Program-made: the position numbers and the translations under genes
Shown: one piece after another, positions 11,371-23,600 of the stretch
How the letters are laid out: each line of letters opens with the position of its first letter
How positions within the stretch are numbered: the stretch's first letter is position 1
The notes under the pieces: model-generated
Seen by the model: the letters and a program-made list of their open reading frames with translations, nothing else
What the model was told of the DNA's origin: nothing
Databases searched by the model: none
Source of the DNA: Macrophomina tecta
Lineage: Eukaryota; Ascomycota; Dothideomycetes; Botryosphaeriales; Botryosphaeriaceae
Direction of reading: 5' to 3'
Length of the DNA: 64,000 nt
NCBI GenBank assembly: GCA_024180945.1
Contig: JAKSGN010000038.1
Coordinates: 1,674,001-1,738,000 of the forward strand

Positions 11371-14300
11371 TCAATAGTGGCCACTGTTACCACCTGCAGT
11401 GATACCTTCTGATCCAAACGAGACGCCTCGCTCTTCACCATAAGGGGAGGTGCCTGGCACAGAGCCGCTCCTAGCGCGGATATTGAAAGTATTGTTGGTT
11501 GGTTGTGTTTGGATGAATGCACCGGGCGGAGCACCAACATTACGGTTGCTTCTCCGGCGACCGAGAGTTGGCTGGGAATTGGGAAATGGTGGAGCTATGA
11601 CTGGCTGAACAAGGGATGCGGGGCTGGATGATCCTAGCGATTGTGCACTGCTAACACTGTATTGGCTTCGGACGCTTCCCGCGGTAGAACCGTTGCTACT
11701 TTGACCAGGAGTGGTCTGCCTTCGTCCAGCGGCAAAGGGATTGGTGCCACCTCCTTGAAGAGCTTGCTGTCTGCTAATGACAAGCTCACGCGCCCGGCTA
11801 AGGCGTTCCTCTTCTGTGAGTCTGGAGCGTTGTGAACTGTTCGACCCGACACTTGATGTGGAAGCATTAGATTGATGCATGACAGTTGGATTGTTGTTCG
11901 CTCTCAAAGTCCTCGAGGAAGTTTGACTAGAAAGGCGATTCTGAGAGGGTTGGGAACGTAGATTGACGCGTGAATTCTGCTGCCTAATATGCTGAGCTGG
12001 GGCGCCGTTTTCTCTCATGCTACTCTGCGAAGGTTGCTGGCGAAGACCGCGCTGAGAATTGCGAGGTCGGAGAGTAGCAGTAGATGACTGGTCCCGCAAG
12101 CGTTGTACAGACTGGCGTGGCCTCATAGGACTCAGGGGAACGAAAGGATTCCACGGGTTGCGATTATGCTGCGCCTGAAAACGCGCGGCAAAATTGAGAC
12201 CTGGCGAAATTGGCCCTTGGTATATCCCAGAGTTGCGCCTGCTGGTAGATGATGGCGTGCGAGTGTTGCTACGGTTGATTGACGAGTCGCTGGTGTCAGC
12301 CTGTTGCCCTGCCCCATTGGAAAATTCAGCCCCATGATTCGGTTCCATCTGTGGGAAGTCGCTAGTCATCGTCACGCTGCTTGCGCCTGAGCTTGATGGA
12401 GTACGACGAGACACGTTGCTGGCTGCGTCAGTGGTCGAGACTGATGCTTGGCTTGTTGAGCCCTGGCTTCGTTCTGACCGTGGAGACATGGGCATCGATG
12501 ATCCGCTCACCGAGTTGAAACTTATGGGCGTTCGGAGTCTGGCAGGCCCGGCTGACGGCGGAGAAAAAGGGGGCAGGGGACCATTAGAAAGAGGAGAGAA
12601 CTGTGGGTGAGGCCCGAGGGGAGATGGAGCAGTCCGGTTTCGGTTGGAGGTTCGAGGCCGAGCAACTGGTGTAGTGGCTCTTAGCTGTTCCAAATGGTCT
12701 AAAAAGGCCTCAGGTTGTTGCATGTTCAGATCTCGCAGTTCAGCCATGTGCTGAGCGAATGCCCAGCTGATTCTTGGGTCATACTCCTGTCGCTGAGCGC
12801 GAAGACGCGGCCTGCGCCGGGCTCCAGGGGCCGCGGTGTCATCGGAATTTTCGTCTGTATCGTTTTCGCCGGAGTTACCAGCCGAGAACCCACTGCTGGA
12901 AGGCCGCGAGTTATTCGATGTAGTGTTATTGCGAAGGCGCACCCGGGAGCCTCGCGGTCGCACTACAGGGGATCTCATGCTGGAATCTCCATCCCGATCA
13001 ACGTCAGAGTCGTCATCGTCCGCTTCTCCGTCTTCGTAGTTTGTGCTTGAGACAGCTGATAGTACCGAACTGCGCCGCCGTAGGCCGCGGGAGCCATCAA
13101 GGAATCGAGGGTTGCCTACGCGGGAAGGCGGCCGGATTGGCCCACCTGGTCTATCTGCAGTAGGTGTCAGAGAACCACCGAATCGAGATCGTTCAACAGA
13201 ATTCGCAATCGGCTCCCACCCAACGGTCGTCCTTCCTCCATCACTATCATCATCTTCATCCATTTCATCGTCATCACCCTCGTGCCCTAGCGGGGACCAA
13301 CCAGCCTGGTATAAGAGAGCCTGAGTATCCTCATCATCCAAGTCCTGGTCGATAGAAGCATCTTCCGGTGCGGATGACGATGGGGCTACCTGGCGCCGAC
13401 GGAAACCGGATTGGAGCTGTGGTCGATATAGCTGCTGCAAGCGTCGCCTCCCAGGCGCGATGGGCCCTTCATCGTCGTTATCTTCGTCCTCATCGGGCTG
13501 GTGAGAAGTACCAGAGGAAGACTCGGACTCCACTACACGTCGTGAACGGCGACTACGATTGTTATATGGCGGGTTCGGGGTCTGGTCGTCGGTAGAGTTT
13601 GTGCCTTGCGAGGCTGTCTCAGGGTCCCCATCGTCAATGAAATCATTCATTGAAGAATCGCCATCCTCTTCATCTTCTTCCTCAATGTTGCCCATCTCAG
13701 TGTCTTCTGTCATCATGTCAGAAACTAGGCTGGCGCTGTATGACCGGCGTCTGCTTCCGGCCGCACTATGAGCAGCCGGGCGGCGTCGTGCCGGGCCAAG
13801 GCCAAATGGTTGATGTGGTCGGGCAAGTGCTTCATTCGCAAGCCATCTTCTGACAGCGTACGAATGGTCGTCATCGTCAAACTGGTCCTGCCAATCGTCA
13901 AGGTCGTCACCGTAACCATCAAAGTCGAGGTCTGCCTCATTATCCTCAAGCTCAAGTTCACCATCCAAATCTTCGCTCGACATGTCACGTTCAGAGGTCT
14001 CGTCCATGTCACTGAAGCCGCCGAAGCTGTTGCCCCAAGTCAAGGTACCGTTGTCATCGAATTGGAGGCCGCATTGTGCACACTCGCCACCTTCGAGCTC
14101 CCAGGCACACATGGGGCAACGGTCAACGCCGTCCTCCTCGTCACGGATGGCACGTAGTCCAGGCTCGGCGCGCACACGAAAGCAGCCCTTGAAAAGACCA
14201 CCGGTACGCACGTCCTCGTTATTCTTGTCCTGGAGTACGAGGTCGGCTTCTTCCTTTTGCCACTGTTTGTGGAGATCCTGGGCCTCGCCGGGAGGAAGAA

Positions 14301-14964
14301 GCTCGGCGCGATTTATAAATATCGAGGTCATTTCCCGGATAAGATATGCGGGAGCGGGCGGTTGCACAACCAAGGCCCTGCAGTCGGGGCATGTCTTCCG
14401 TGATCTGTTGTTGACGAACCAGGTGCAGAGGCACTGCGATGCATCAGCATGGCCTTATGTGACCCGGCAATGATTCTTCTACTCACGCTGTAGCAATAGG
14501 TGTGGCCGCAAGAAATGACATAAGGCTCGTACAGAAGTCTATCGCAGATCTTGCAGGTCACGAGCGAGCGGAGGCTGTCGAGGTCGGACCTGAAGACTTT
14601 GAGCAGCTGGGCGGCAGCGTGTTAGCTGGAAGAGCAAGTAGAGTCTGAGAATCGGAGGCGGTACCTCTTCGTTCTTGTCTGGCTTAGGTTGATCTTCAGG
14701 CTTCTTTGGCTGTTTCGCCTTCAGGCTGTCCTTGCTGGCGGTCCTGGTAGCGCGGTCGGTATCTATGAGCTTGGCCGGCGGGCGCGCAGGCGCGGCAGCC
14801 TTGGAGCCCTTCGCGGCATGTTGGGCACCAGGCTTCTGGGGCGCCATGTCGTGTGGGGTGCGGGCGGATGGAGTAGAGGACTGGGAGGCAGTGGATGCAG
14901 AGTCATTAGGCGTTTTCTGGCGCGTGGTGCGCGACGAGGCGGGGAAGAGCTCGTTTGGATCCAT
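11371..14964 (-). CDS. RING-finger E3 ubiquitin ligase, Psh1-like, with long disordered tail
   Basis: Predicted nuclear E3 ligase. Minus-strand exons 14964-14665, 14606-14487 and 14433-11371 (introns of 58 and 53 nt, phase 0) give 1160 residues. After a Ser/Lys/Pro-rich N-terminus, a C3HC4 RING spans about 118-160 (CKIC, CGHTYC, CLCTWF, CPDC). A second small zinc module with two CxxC pairs (CPMC, WELEGG, CAQC) lies near 248-265, followed by strongly acidic sequence. This RING plus CxxC-WEL-CxxC plus acidic order matches yeast Psh1, which ubiquitinates misplaced centromeric histone Cse4/CENP-A. Psh1 is about 400 residues, so the roughly 850-residue Ser/Arg/Gln/Asn-rich tail here is a large extension. 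RING ligase is certain; Psh1 orthology is inference from domain order. Confidence 0.75.
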
Positions 14965-16133
14965 GCGGGCGTATCATGAAGCCGGGTTGGTTGCGGTGGC
15001 GAGAGGGCGGAAAAGTCAGGCTCACCGTCTGCCCAAGCTGGCTTGCATCAGCAGCTAGCACAAAGAGAACGGCGGGAGCTGGCCGGTGAAGGTTTTGCGG
15101 GCGAGTGCTGGGTGCCGCGTCTGGCGTGTCGGCGCATGGGTGGAAGGCAGGGCAGGCAGGCTGACTGATGTGCGGATTAGTGCGCACGCCGCGCTTCTGC
15201 TAAAAGAGAGCTCCAGTCCCCGGCCCAGCTCCACCAGAGCCAAGCCTATCTCCTCTTCCTCGCTCTCAACCTCTTTCGCCTGTCCTTTGCGAGCAGACGA
15301 CACGCTTCGCCGTGCGCATCCTCGACTAAGTCGACATGTACAAAGCCCCAGCCCGGGCGCGTCGACATATGGCCACCGCCCAGCCACTGAGCGTCCTGCA
15401 ACCCCGAGTCGAAGCCTCACTCTCGGGCCCTCCCGCTTCCGCGCCCTCGCAGTCGCTTGTTGTGCACCGTCCGTGCTGCTCTTGCATCCTTCGAGACTGC
15501 CTCTGGGGATAGGCTGCTTCCACTGCTGCGAAATCAGAGGCGAAGTGCTACCGCAAAGCTCCAAGTAAGTTTTCGTTTTCGATCTGAATGCGCGCGTTCG
15601 ACCGCCATTCGGCCCTACATATCTCTCCGCTGCGAGTATTGCTTGCCACCTACGTCTTATCAGATAAGAGCTGGGTATCTGTGTGTGGGCTAAATCTGGC
15701 ATTTCGAGCACGTAATTACCGGTCAGGATAAGTTCACTCAAATCCTCACTCGAGCTTATGAACCCGGCGTAGTCTCATTTCAACGTCATGTCTTGTTCCA
15801 ACGCGATTCATTCCGTGATCATGAACTGTCTAGTGGTCGGATTTGAAGGTGTGCGGCCTAGGAAACGGACCCAAAAGCAACTCCAGAGAACTCCACATGC
15901 GCCGAGAACAAGGTCCACAGGAAACTACGAGGCCCGAAAATCTCGCAATCCGAAGCAGCCTTGCCGCAGCAACAAAACATCAGGTACCCCAAGCGACCAC
16001 ATACTGTTCGCGAGTGCACAATTTTATTGAAAAGGCTGCGTGAATCGTCAACTCATGAGTTGCAACGCTTGAATCTGGTCGTCAAAATAAAAATAAAAAA
16101 AAGAAAACCAAAGCTGCGAATGCTGACGAGCCT
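14965..16133. other. Upstream region of the RING ligase gene; no clear gene
   Basis: 1169 bp between the start of the RING gene and the 3' end of the oxygenase-like gene (both minus strand). It contains overlapping GC-rich frames on both strands (up to 228 codons on minus, 15055-15741), with no recognisable domain. A CT-rich stretch around 15230-15300 on the plus strand and a strong GTAAGT at about 15566 hint at a possible transcript, but no coding exon chain closes in frame. Confidence 0.4.
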
Positions 16134-17389
16134 TTAATCGACACGAGCACGCTTTGGCGAAGGTTCCTCATCGCTGCCGACAACGCAGTCAGGGTAGTCC
16201 ATTTCATCAATGTACCCCACCTTCACCTCCTCGTCTGGAACCATCTCATTCTGCATGTGCTGGAAGAAAGCAATCTGCTCGTCGAGGAATTTCTTGAAGT
16301 CCTTTGTTGCAAACTTCTTCCCTGCGCGGCTCCTCTCACGTACTTCCTTGAGCTGTGCGCGGACACGCTCCTCCATCATTGCGAGACGATACTCTGCAAA
16401 CTCAGAGTAAAGTGATGAGAGGTTTGAGATGGGACGGACGGTGGTGAGAACGGAATCGTCGCGCGCAAATGGCGAACGAGGGCGAAACGAAGTTACAGCG
16501 GTGATACGCTCCTGTGCACCAAGAGCGCGAAGAGCCTGGTGTGTAATGTAACGCCCTTGTAAGATCGCAGCACAGCCCTAACATCATGATTAGGATATCT
16601 CCGGCAGTTAAGGCAATTGGTTACTCGACTTACCATGGTAGGCCCGCGGACCTTCATTACGTCGCCACGGCCAGTCCGCAATGCAGTCTCACCACCAACC
16701 ATGTTGGTGCAGTCGCTGAGCATCAAGACACATACGAAAGGATAGCTGTCTGTATGCCAACCGACAACCGGTTTATCGTCTTCCCACGGGCATCCCGCGA
16801 TGCCTTCGTCATCGGCATAGAAGCGCTTCTGCTTGTTGATGATGGCAAGCTCCTCCTTGGTCTCCTTCTCAGATTTGACGGAGAAGTTGACGTGTGCAAT
16901 CTCGAAATCCATGACGGGGACGAGGTCGATGCCGGCGATCTTGGAGATGATCGCGAGCGTTTCCGGATGGTTCCATGCGTCGTAAGTGAAAGGAGCGTAC
17001 CTAAAATTGAATCAGCTGCTGGGCTCGATCCAAGGTAAATGTGCTACTAACTTCGGAGCATAACCTCTCAGTTGGCAAGCAGCAATGTTGCTGCTGTATT
17101 TGCAGTTTTCCATGACCTCGGGCTTGAAGATCTCTCTCCTCATTTCGTGGACAGCTTCCTCAGTGAACAGCTGGAAGGGCTGAGAAACAGCGATCGGGGA
17201 AACGCCCCTGTCTTTAGAGTAGCCCAGCTCCTCCATGGACCAAACCTGCTCTGGCTCCTTGAAGCCGAGATGTTTTGAAGGCTCGAACTCAGAGCCAGAG
17301 GACTTCTTCTCAACAACCGGACCTTGAATTATGGGCTTGAAAGAGGGGCGCGGGAGGGCCGCAGCGCGCTGAGTAGCAACAGTTGCCAT
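16134..17389 (-). CDS. 2-oxoglutarate-Fe(II) oxygenase-like protein
   Basis: Exons 17389-17052, 17000-16634 and 16577-16134 (introns of 51 and 56 nt); 382 residues. The second exon holds an iron-site signature (GWHTDSYPF, an HxD pair). After the second splice the distal histidine lies in ILQGRYITHQAL, and a candidate 2OG-binding arginine in ERITAVTSFRPRSPF, consistent with a double-stranded beta-helix oxygenase of the Fe(II)/2-oxoglutarate superfamily. GGETALRTG between them fits the jelly-roll core. The last 100 residues are charged helical sequence (MMEERVRAQLKEVRERS) ending in a basic KRARVD that could act as a nuclear signal. Substrate unknown; homologues in other fungi appear uncharacterised as far as I recall. 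It does not neighbour any pathway gene. Confidence 0.7.
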
Positions 17390-19357
17390 TGTGAAGGAGT
17401 TATCTGGCGTGGAGAGTCAGGCTTGGTGAACCGATAAGGGACAAGGGCACCTCCATGATGTGACTTTGAAGAGGCGGATCAAGTAGGCACCCATTGGTGG
17501 GATGACAAGTTGTTGGGTTACTCACGATAAGGGTCGTAACGATGGTGAGAGTTACTGGGATTTCCTGTGGTGTATACAGCGATGGCTGTTCACCTATCAG
17601 AGGGCCCAAGAGCCAAGACTTCAGAAGATTGGGAGATTCGAGGCTGCGTGGTAAGGTGGTAGCACTCGAGAAGAAAGTTGGACGAAGCTCTTGATTGAAG
17701 TATGATACTGACGGTCCTCAGACGGCGGACTACTCGGCGTCTTTATATCTTCGAGAAGGCCCTTTCTGATGAGGCGCCAGATTCGGTCGAGCATCGACCC
17801 CGGATCATGCGAAACTGTACGAGGCACGGATTCTGGCGGCTGGCCCCCGGGCGCGACTCAGCAGACTCCCTTGCCAGTCACCACCCACACCCTGGAAAGG
17901 AGCACTATCTTCGCAAGCGAAATGTGGAGCTGATTTTCGTAAAGTCCCGTAGTATCGCGGTGCTGCCACGGCGTGTTGGCATGTGCTTTATCTCAAGGTA
18001 CCTTATCGCGGCCGTCGGACCGTCTCCTTGCAGCCATTGGGCATGATCACTATAGCTTCCATGGTGCGGATTTCCTGAGCGCACTCGTGGCTGCTGGTAC
18101 CGAGCGCCTGGACCGAATAGACGATCTCCCTGCGAGGGAATTGACTTCTCTTCCAGGAAGGCCGACTTCGCAACCCTCGCAGCACATCGCCAGGCACTAG
18201 CGACGACAAACTCGATCAAGCACTGGCAATCAACCCGTAGCACCGATGCCGCGGTAATGTTAGTCACGGAAATGCGGCGACACACCGCAGTGCAGCGCGT
18301 GCTCGCCGAGGGAGCTGCAGGGTATCGTCCGGGCGTGGCCTGGCCAGAGAACACTGCGCAGGCAGCTCGACGGCACGGGTCATTATGATGTGGCCGTGCT
18401 GCGCAAAAGTGGAGGTGCGTCAGAGAAGTGTGGAGGGCTAGGACCGTGACGGCATGGGAGACCGTTGGAAGCAGCGCGAGGCTGGGACGAGCGCGCGCGG
18501 GATTCGCATTCCAAAATCGGGAACGCGTGGATTGACATGAAAACGGTAGTGCCAGCCCCAGGATGGCCCCAACTCGGACGAGATCGCATCTGCGAACGGG
18601 TGTATCTATTAAACTCCTACTTAGCCGGCGCCGCAGCAGCAGCATCCTGCCATGGCGATCTATCCGTCTTCAATCCGCGCTGTGCGCTGCTGTGTGACCT
18701 GCGTGTCTGGCAGGCGCGTTTTGCCTGGGCTGCCATCTGCACCGGCGGCGTCGGCTGCACTCCCGGGCGGACAGGTCCTGTGTCCGTCAACAGGGTTCCC
18801 GGATCAGTGTTATCAGATAGTCGTGGCAAGGCGGTTTGACCGCTGGTGCGCTGCGCAGGGCGAGATGAGATGCCCGTGCTTCGTTTCTCTGCTGCCCGGC
18901 ATTCATGGCCCGCTAAGCCGTGGCCATGCGGCTCTGAAGTGCTAATAAGCAGTAGCTATCCAAGTGAAGGGAAAGCGATCAGTCCGGCGAGCGGTGCAGG
19001 TGCAGGTGCAGTGCAGGCACCAGATGCCGCCCGTCCCAAGATCAGAGCGATATCGCGCACGCACCCACGTCCTTGCTTCCAAGCGGCCCGCCATTTCTCA
19101 ACTCTCTGGGCCTCGAATACGTGCTTACACAGCTTGTTACGGCGCGTGGTGAAGCAGTTTCGCGGCCACCATTGGCACATAGCGGCGGGTTACGCATTTT
19201 GAAACCTTGTTGGGACTAGTGGCCGCGGCTGATCACCGGTAATGTGCGGAGCTATCAGCTATCTCCGTTTGCTCGCTCTCTGCCTTCGCCTTCTCCATCG
19301 CCTATTGCGCCTCACCCTCGCCCTCCAACCCCCGCACATCCACCCGCACGCGTCCAT
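17390..19357. other. Long divergent interval oxygenase-like gene / COX23
   Basis: 1968 bp between two divergent starts. Several GC-rich frames occur (for example 17905-18645 minus), but none shows a domain or consistent splice chain. The last about 100 bp before COX23 are CT-rich, as expected for a leader. No gene is supported. Confidence 0.5.
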
Positions 19358-19890
19358 ATGGCTGGGGACGGCAAGCCCGAGTCACCCTGGACTGAGAGCG
19401 CCGCCGCCACATTCGACGGGTGAGCTGCGCCCAATGCCGGACCCCGGCCCTGCCCACTGCCCGGCCCGGCCCTCAGCGTGCCATTGCGGTGATCACGCTG
19501 ACGTTCTGACACGCGTGCAGCAAGCAGTACAGTCAGTACTTTGATCCGTGCCAGGAGGCCGCTTCCAGGAGCTTGCGATGCCTTCACCGCAACGGCGGTG
19601 ATAAAGACTTGTGCTCTGACTACTTCCAGTATGTGTGCCCCAAGTCGGGAGCGCTCGCGTCGCGCTCCTGGCCGTTCTAAATTTCCCCAGAACCCTCTTT
19701 CTCGCGCACTTCCAGCTAACAGCCATCCGCTCAGGGCTTATCGTGACTGTAAGAAGCAGTGGGTACGTAGTTGCCTCCAGCCCTTGCGCCGTCCGTTTCC
19801 CATGTCGCCCTCGAACTAACACGGCCGATTTTCCTGTAGATGGAAGCACGAAAAGAAGCGAAGCGCAAGGAAGGCAAATCCTTGTGGTGA
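19358..19890 (+). CDS. COX23: Mitochondrial twin-CX9C protein Cox23
   Basis: Small intermembrane-space protein needed for cytochrome c oxidase assembly, imported by the Mia40 disulfide relay. Four exons: 19358-19419, 19521-19628, 19735-19762 and 19840-19890 (introns of 101, 106 and 77 nt, all GT-AG); 82 residues. The spliced product carries a perfect twin CX9C motif: C-QEAASRSLR-C and C-SDYFQAYRD-C, with the typical QYFDPC and DCKKQWMEARK context. The third exon is only 28 nt. None of the exons is long enough to stand out as an open frame, so the gene is easily missed. The phases close exactly (62, 108, 28 and 51 nt). The product ends in a lysine/arginine-rich tail. Confidence 0.9.
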
Positions 19891-20614
19891 ATGCAAGTGG
19901 CCAAGGCTGTATGATAGTGTATTGATAAGGGAGACACGGGGTATCTCAGCAATCGGCGCGATGGGAAGACAGGATAAGGTTGACATGCAGGATATGCTCT
20001 GTGTCGTGGCTGCTACCGGTGAGCGCAAAAGCAACCATGGGCCGTTCTAGCTCCCGCGTACAACGGTAGTGAGAGAGCTGGAAATGCCGCAAAGTACCCG
20101 GAATCCCGCCCAACAGGATCATCTATGCACAGCATGTATGTGGTAATCGGGCAGGTGCTCGCATTTTGGCGAGCGCTGGAACGGCATGGCCAGGCATCGG
20201 TCAAAGGCAGAATTGCTTCAGCAGACACAGCAGACACAGCAGACATATATGTAGCTTCCAAGCAATGCATCAGGACAGGCAGCGAGCAATGCAGACTGTG
20301 TGTGGCGGCGGGCGGCTCGCGGGCAGCGCTATGGTTGACGTTGGAACAGAGTAGGAAGTGGCCCGATGAGGCATGCGTGCTCCATCACCCGAGGATCAGG
20401 TCGCATTAACGCGATTTTTCTCATCGCGAACACGGCTAATCGCATCTTCATCCTCGCCAAGACCTTCCTACGCGTCGCGCCTTCATCTTCCCCCCCTCTC
20501 GCAGCAAACCTGACACCGACCGCGGGCGCAGCGGGCGGCAACGAAATCCGGGACTGCGCACTACAGTCAAATCGGCTATGCGCTAATGCCACCGTGCGCC
20601 GCACACTACCAATT
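19891..20614. other. Interval COX23 / MDM20
   Basis: 724 bp with the 3' region of COX23 and the promoter of MDM20 (same strand). It includes a 9-bp tandem repeat and a CT-rich leader at about 20450-20510. No gene is seen. Confidence 0.6.
20221..20247. repeat. Three tandem copies of a 9-mer (GCAGACACA)
   Basis: Two perfect copies of GCAGACACA and a third differing at one position, upstream of MDM20. Confidence 0.8.
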
Positions 20615-23600
20615 ATGGCCTCTCTCAGCGTGAACTCCATCAACGAAAAGGTCCTGTTTTCGGGCTCCAACATCAAGCAGGCCCTGAAGGAATGTGAGAA
20701 GAAGCTGCAGAAGCGGCCCAAGGACCCGTATCTGCTATACTGGAAGGCCGCCATCTATCTCAAATTCGGCCGTGATGACGAGGCTTTCGAGCAACTGGCC
20801 CGCCTGTGCGAATGCACTCCCCCAATCACCGACCTAGACCTCTTGAGAGCCATCTACTTCCGTCTGGGCGAGCGAGCAACCACCGCTGACAGCAGAAAGG
20901 CACTTTGGCAGAATGCCTTCAAGGCCACCAACGATGGGAATGTGCTGACCACATGGTTCGAGAGCGCCGCCTCCATGGACGACTGGCAGGACGCTCAAGT
21001 GGTATGGCTGTGATGCAGGTCCGTTTTTTTTTATCCAGCATGCTGACTACATCATGCAGGCCATGGTCACGCTGAAGAACAAGTACCCCAAGGATGAGCA
21101 GTACGTCTTTGCCCTCCCAGCCGTCCAGCAACTTGCCGCAGACACGCTGGACGGCAAAGACGAGAGGAACGCCAAATTTATGCGCATGTTTGCGTCCAAG
21201 ACTCTCTCCGTAGCCGTCGCTAAAGGCATGAAAGGCGACAAGACGGTTGACGCAGTAACCACCCGCCGCGAGCTTCGCCTTGTGCTGCAGATTTACCGCA
21301 AGCAGGGTATGCTCAACGAGATCTTGGAAATTCTCGATCATCCGGTTGTTGGCATTTTCTCTCCGCTTGTGGTTTGCGACCTGGGCTTTGTTCGGACCAA
21401 ACTGGAGGTCCTGGAAGAAGCGAACATGTGGCAACAGCTCTGGGAGTTCTGCGTTGCGGCACTCAATCAAACTCACTGTCCTGATGAAGCTGCAAAAGGC
21501 TCCTACTCTCTTTGGCCTCAGGATTATGCTCCATGGCGGGCTCTTCATCTCTCATATCGCGAGATGACGCGTCAGATGTGAGTTCCCTTGCCCAACTGCG
21601 GAATACCAGAGGTTGCTGAACCGGTGACAGAGCTTCCGATTCCGGACATGTCGGCGAGCTAAGCAAGGTCCTTGACGAGATCCATGCCAAGTATAGCGAC
21701 GAGAACCTCCGTGTTCGGCTGCTGCCGAAAGCGTCGACGACGTCGAATGACGATGATAAGCTCTTCAAGAACTGCATTGCTTACATCTCTGTCTTTGCGA
21801 GAGAGCAATGCTGCTTCGAAGACATTTCACCTTACGTCGAGAGACTCGGGGCAGCTCATCGATCAAAGTTCCTTGACTGGTGTCATGATTTGGCCAAGAA
21901 TCAAGACAGCGCCGTTGTCGACGGAGGCCCGAAGCAACTGGCACAAGCGCTTCGGACCAAGGCCAACGCACTAAAGCTGGAGTATCAACTTACAATTTCA
22001 CAAAGTCAGATCGAATCCAAAGAGCGTATGGAGGACTTTGTCGTCAGGTCGCTTGGTATCCATAAAAGTGCGGTGGGCAAGGACGTCGCAACTTGCGAAG
22101 ACGCGTGCGCCTTGGCGATTATGGCGCTTGTGAAGCTTTACTACCTCGATTCCTCCCAAAGTTACTTGATTCAGGCAGAGATCATCATGAAAGAGCTCCT
22201 GGAACACGCTACAGATAGTCGAAAAGCCGGACTCCTTCAAGCTCGACTCGTTGATTTTCTGGGGAATTTCAGCGAGGCGATGGAAGTATGGTCGGGTCTC
22301 CGAATAAAGGAGATTCTAATGGAGACACTGAGCCATCACATGCTCACGAGGATCTCTATTTCCAATCCGCTCTACTACCGGTCCCCCCAGCAAAAAGGTC
22401 GGCCCAACATGGACCCCTTGACACTGCTTGACAGACATTTGCAGACAGCAGATAAGATTTTACACACTGTCCAGGCCTTTCTCGGCGCAGAGATAGATGC
22501 TCTGCAGTATGACAGGCTGCTCGAGATTCAGGAGTTAAAAAGGAGCTTATCCAAGAGCTTGAGCAGGAAGATATTGGCCATTGAGAGGAGAAGGGTCTTA
22601 CGCATCCGCGGCGAGTTCGTAGATGAGATGTTCCACGAACTTCTTGGTATGTCCCTGGTTTTGGCGAGTTCCAACAGTTGCGCTGAGGGTTGATCGGCTT
22701 AATTACTCTGAAGATTAATAACATATTCCAGATGACGACCTTGACAGCCTCGTCGACAATCGCGATTTGACGCGCATGTGGAACTATGAGCATTCTTCCG
22801 TTCCACGCTTCGAGCGGATTATCGCGTCGGGACCGCCGCCGGGCAAATACTGGCTAGCTGTCTTCTTGCTCGTTGACGATACCTGCACCGTCATCGCGTC
22901 TCCAGAAAGCTCCCGCCGCATTACCCTCGACAAAATCGAGAGGATTGCCAACAGTCCCTCAGACGAAGACCTTGCGGAGCTCACGCTCGCCGAAAGGGCC
23001 ATTATACCCGGCTGGGTCAAATTGCGCGACCTCGCTCGCAAGGCCCTTACGGGCACCGACGTCACCAAACTCTCCGCGTCCATATCCGACCTGCACGACT
23101 GGCTATCCACACTGACCTCGATTCAAGCGAATAACCAGCAAGATACTACGGTTTTCAACGCCTTCAAGGCGCTATCCATCAGGGAAGAAGACAGGCAGCG
23201 CATGTTGTTACCACTGCGGTCTGATATTCAATCTTTGTTCCTCGTTGCCGAGTTCTTGCAAGCTGCTACCCGCCTCTGTGACGCGGCAAGCCGACTTGCA
23301 AAAAATAAGACGCAAAAGTGGTGGCAGGCGATCCCAACCAAGGAGATCGCTTCACTGCGCACCGTTGTCGAGGACGTCTTCAAGGATACCGTACGCCGAC
23401 CGGCGTTGGACTGGACTAACAGGCTAGCGGAAAAAGGCGTGGGTGATGTGGAAGATGGCGCAAGGAGGGGAAGAACCGGGGAGATGGTTTGTGAGATTTT
23501 GGGAGAGAGTAAGAGCACTTGGATTAGAAGCGTGTCGGGGTCACTAGTGCAAGGGGCAACGGATGCCTTGGACGCGGTATTGAAAATCAAACTAGCGTAG
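20615..23600 (+). CDS. MDM20: NatB N-terminal acetyltransferase auxiliary subunit Mdm20/Naa25
   Basis: Ribosome-associated scaffold of NatB, which with the catalytic subunit Nat3/Naa20 acetylates N-termini beginning Met-Asp/Glu/Asn/Gln; its loss affects actin and mitochondrial inheritance in yeast. Exons 20615-21001, 21060-21577, 21631-22646 and 22732-23600; 929 residues (human Naa25 is about 970). TPR-like helices dominate, for example KQALKECEKKLQKRPKD and LYWKAAIYLKFGRDDEA near the N-terminus. The family core LLRAIYFRLG and MLNEILEILDHP is followed by LAADTLDG-type helices. The ATG at 20615 starts the conserved N-terminus; the frame extends upstream without homology. Intron 1 has donor GTATGG and could alternatively begin three bases earlier. 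Confidence 0.92.

Noticed and set aside
15055..15741. 228-codon minus-strand frame upstream of the RING gene
   Set aside because: No domain, biased GC-rich composition and no supporting splice structure; overlapping frames on the plus strand are equally long.
16134..17389. 2OG-Fe(II) oxygenase-like gene as a tailoring enzyme of the mycosporine cluster
   Set aside because: Cyanobacterial MAA clusters can include a 2OG oxygenase, but this gene is more than 30 kb away with many housekeeping genes between, and its long charged C-terminus suggests another role.
17905..18645. 246-codon minus-strand frame between the oxygenase-like gene and COX23
   Set aside because: Cys/Arg/Ala-rich random-looking composition with no recognisable domain.
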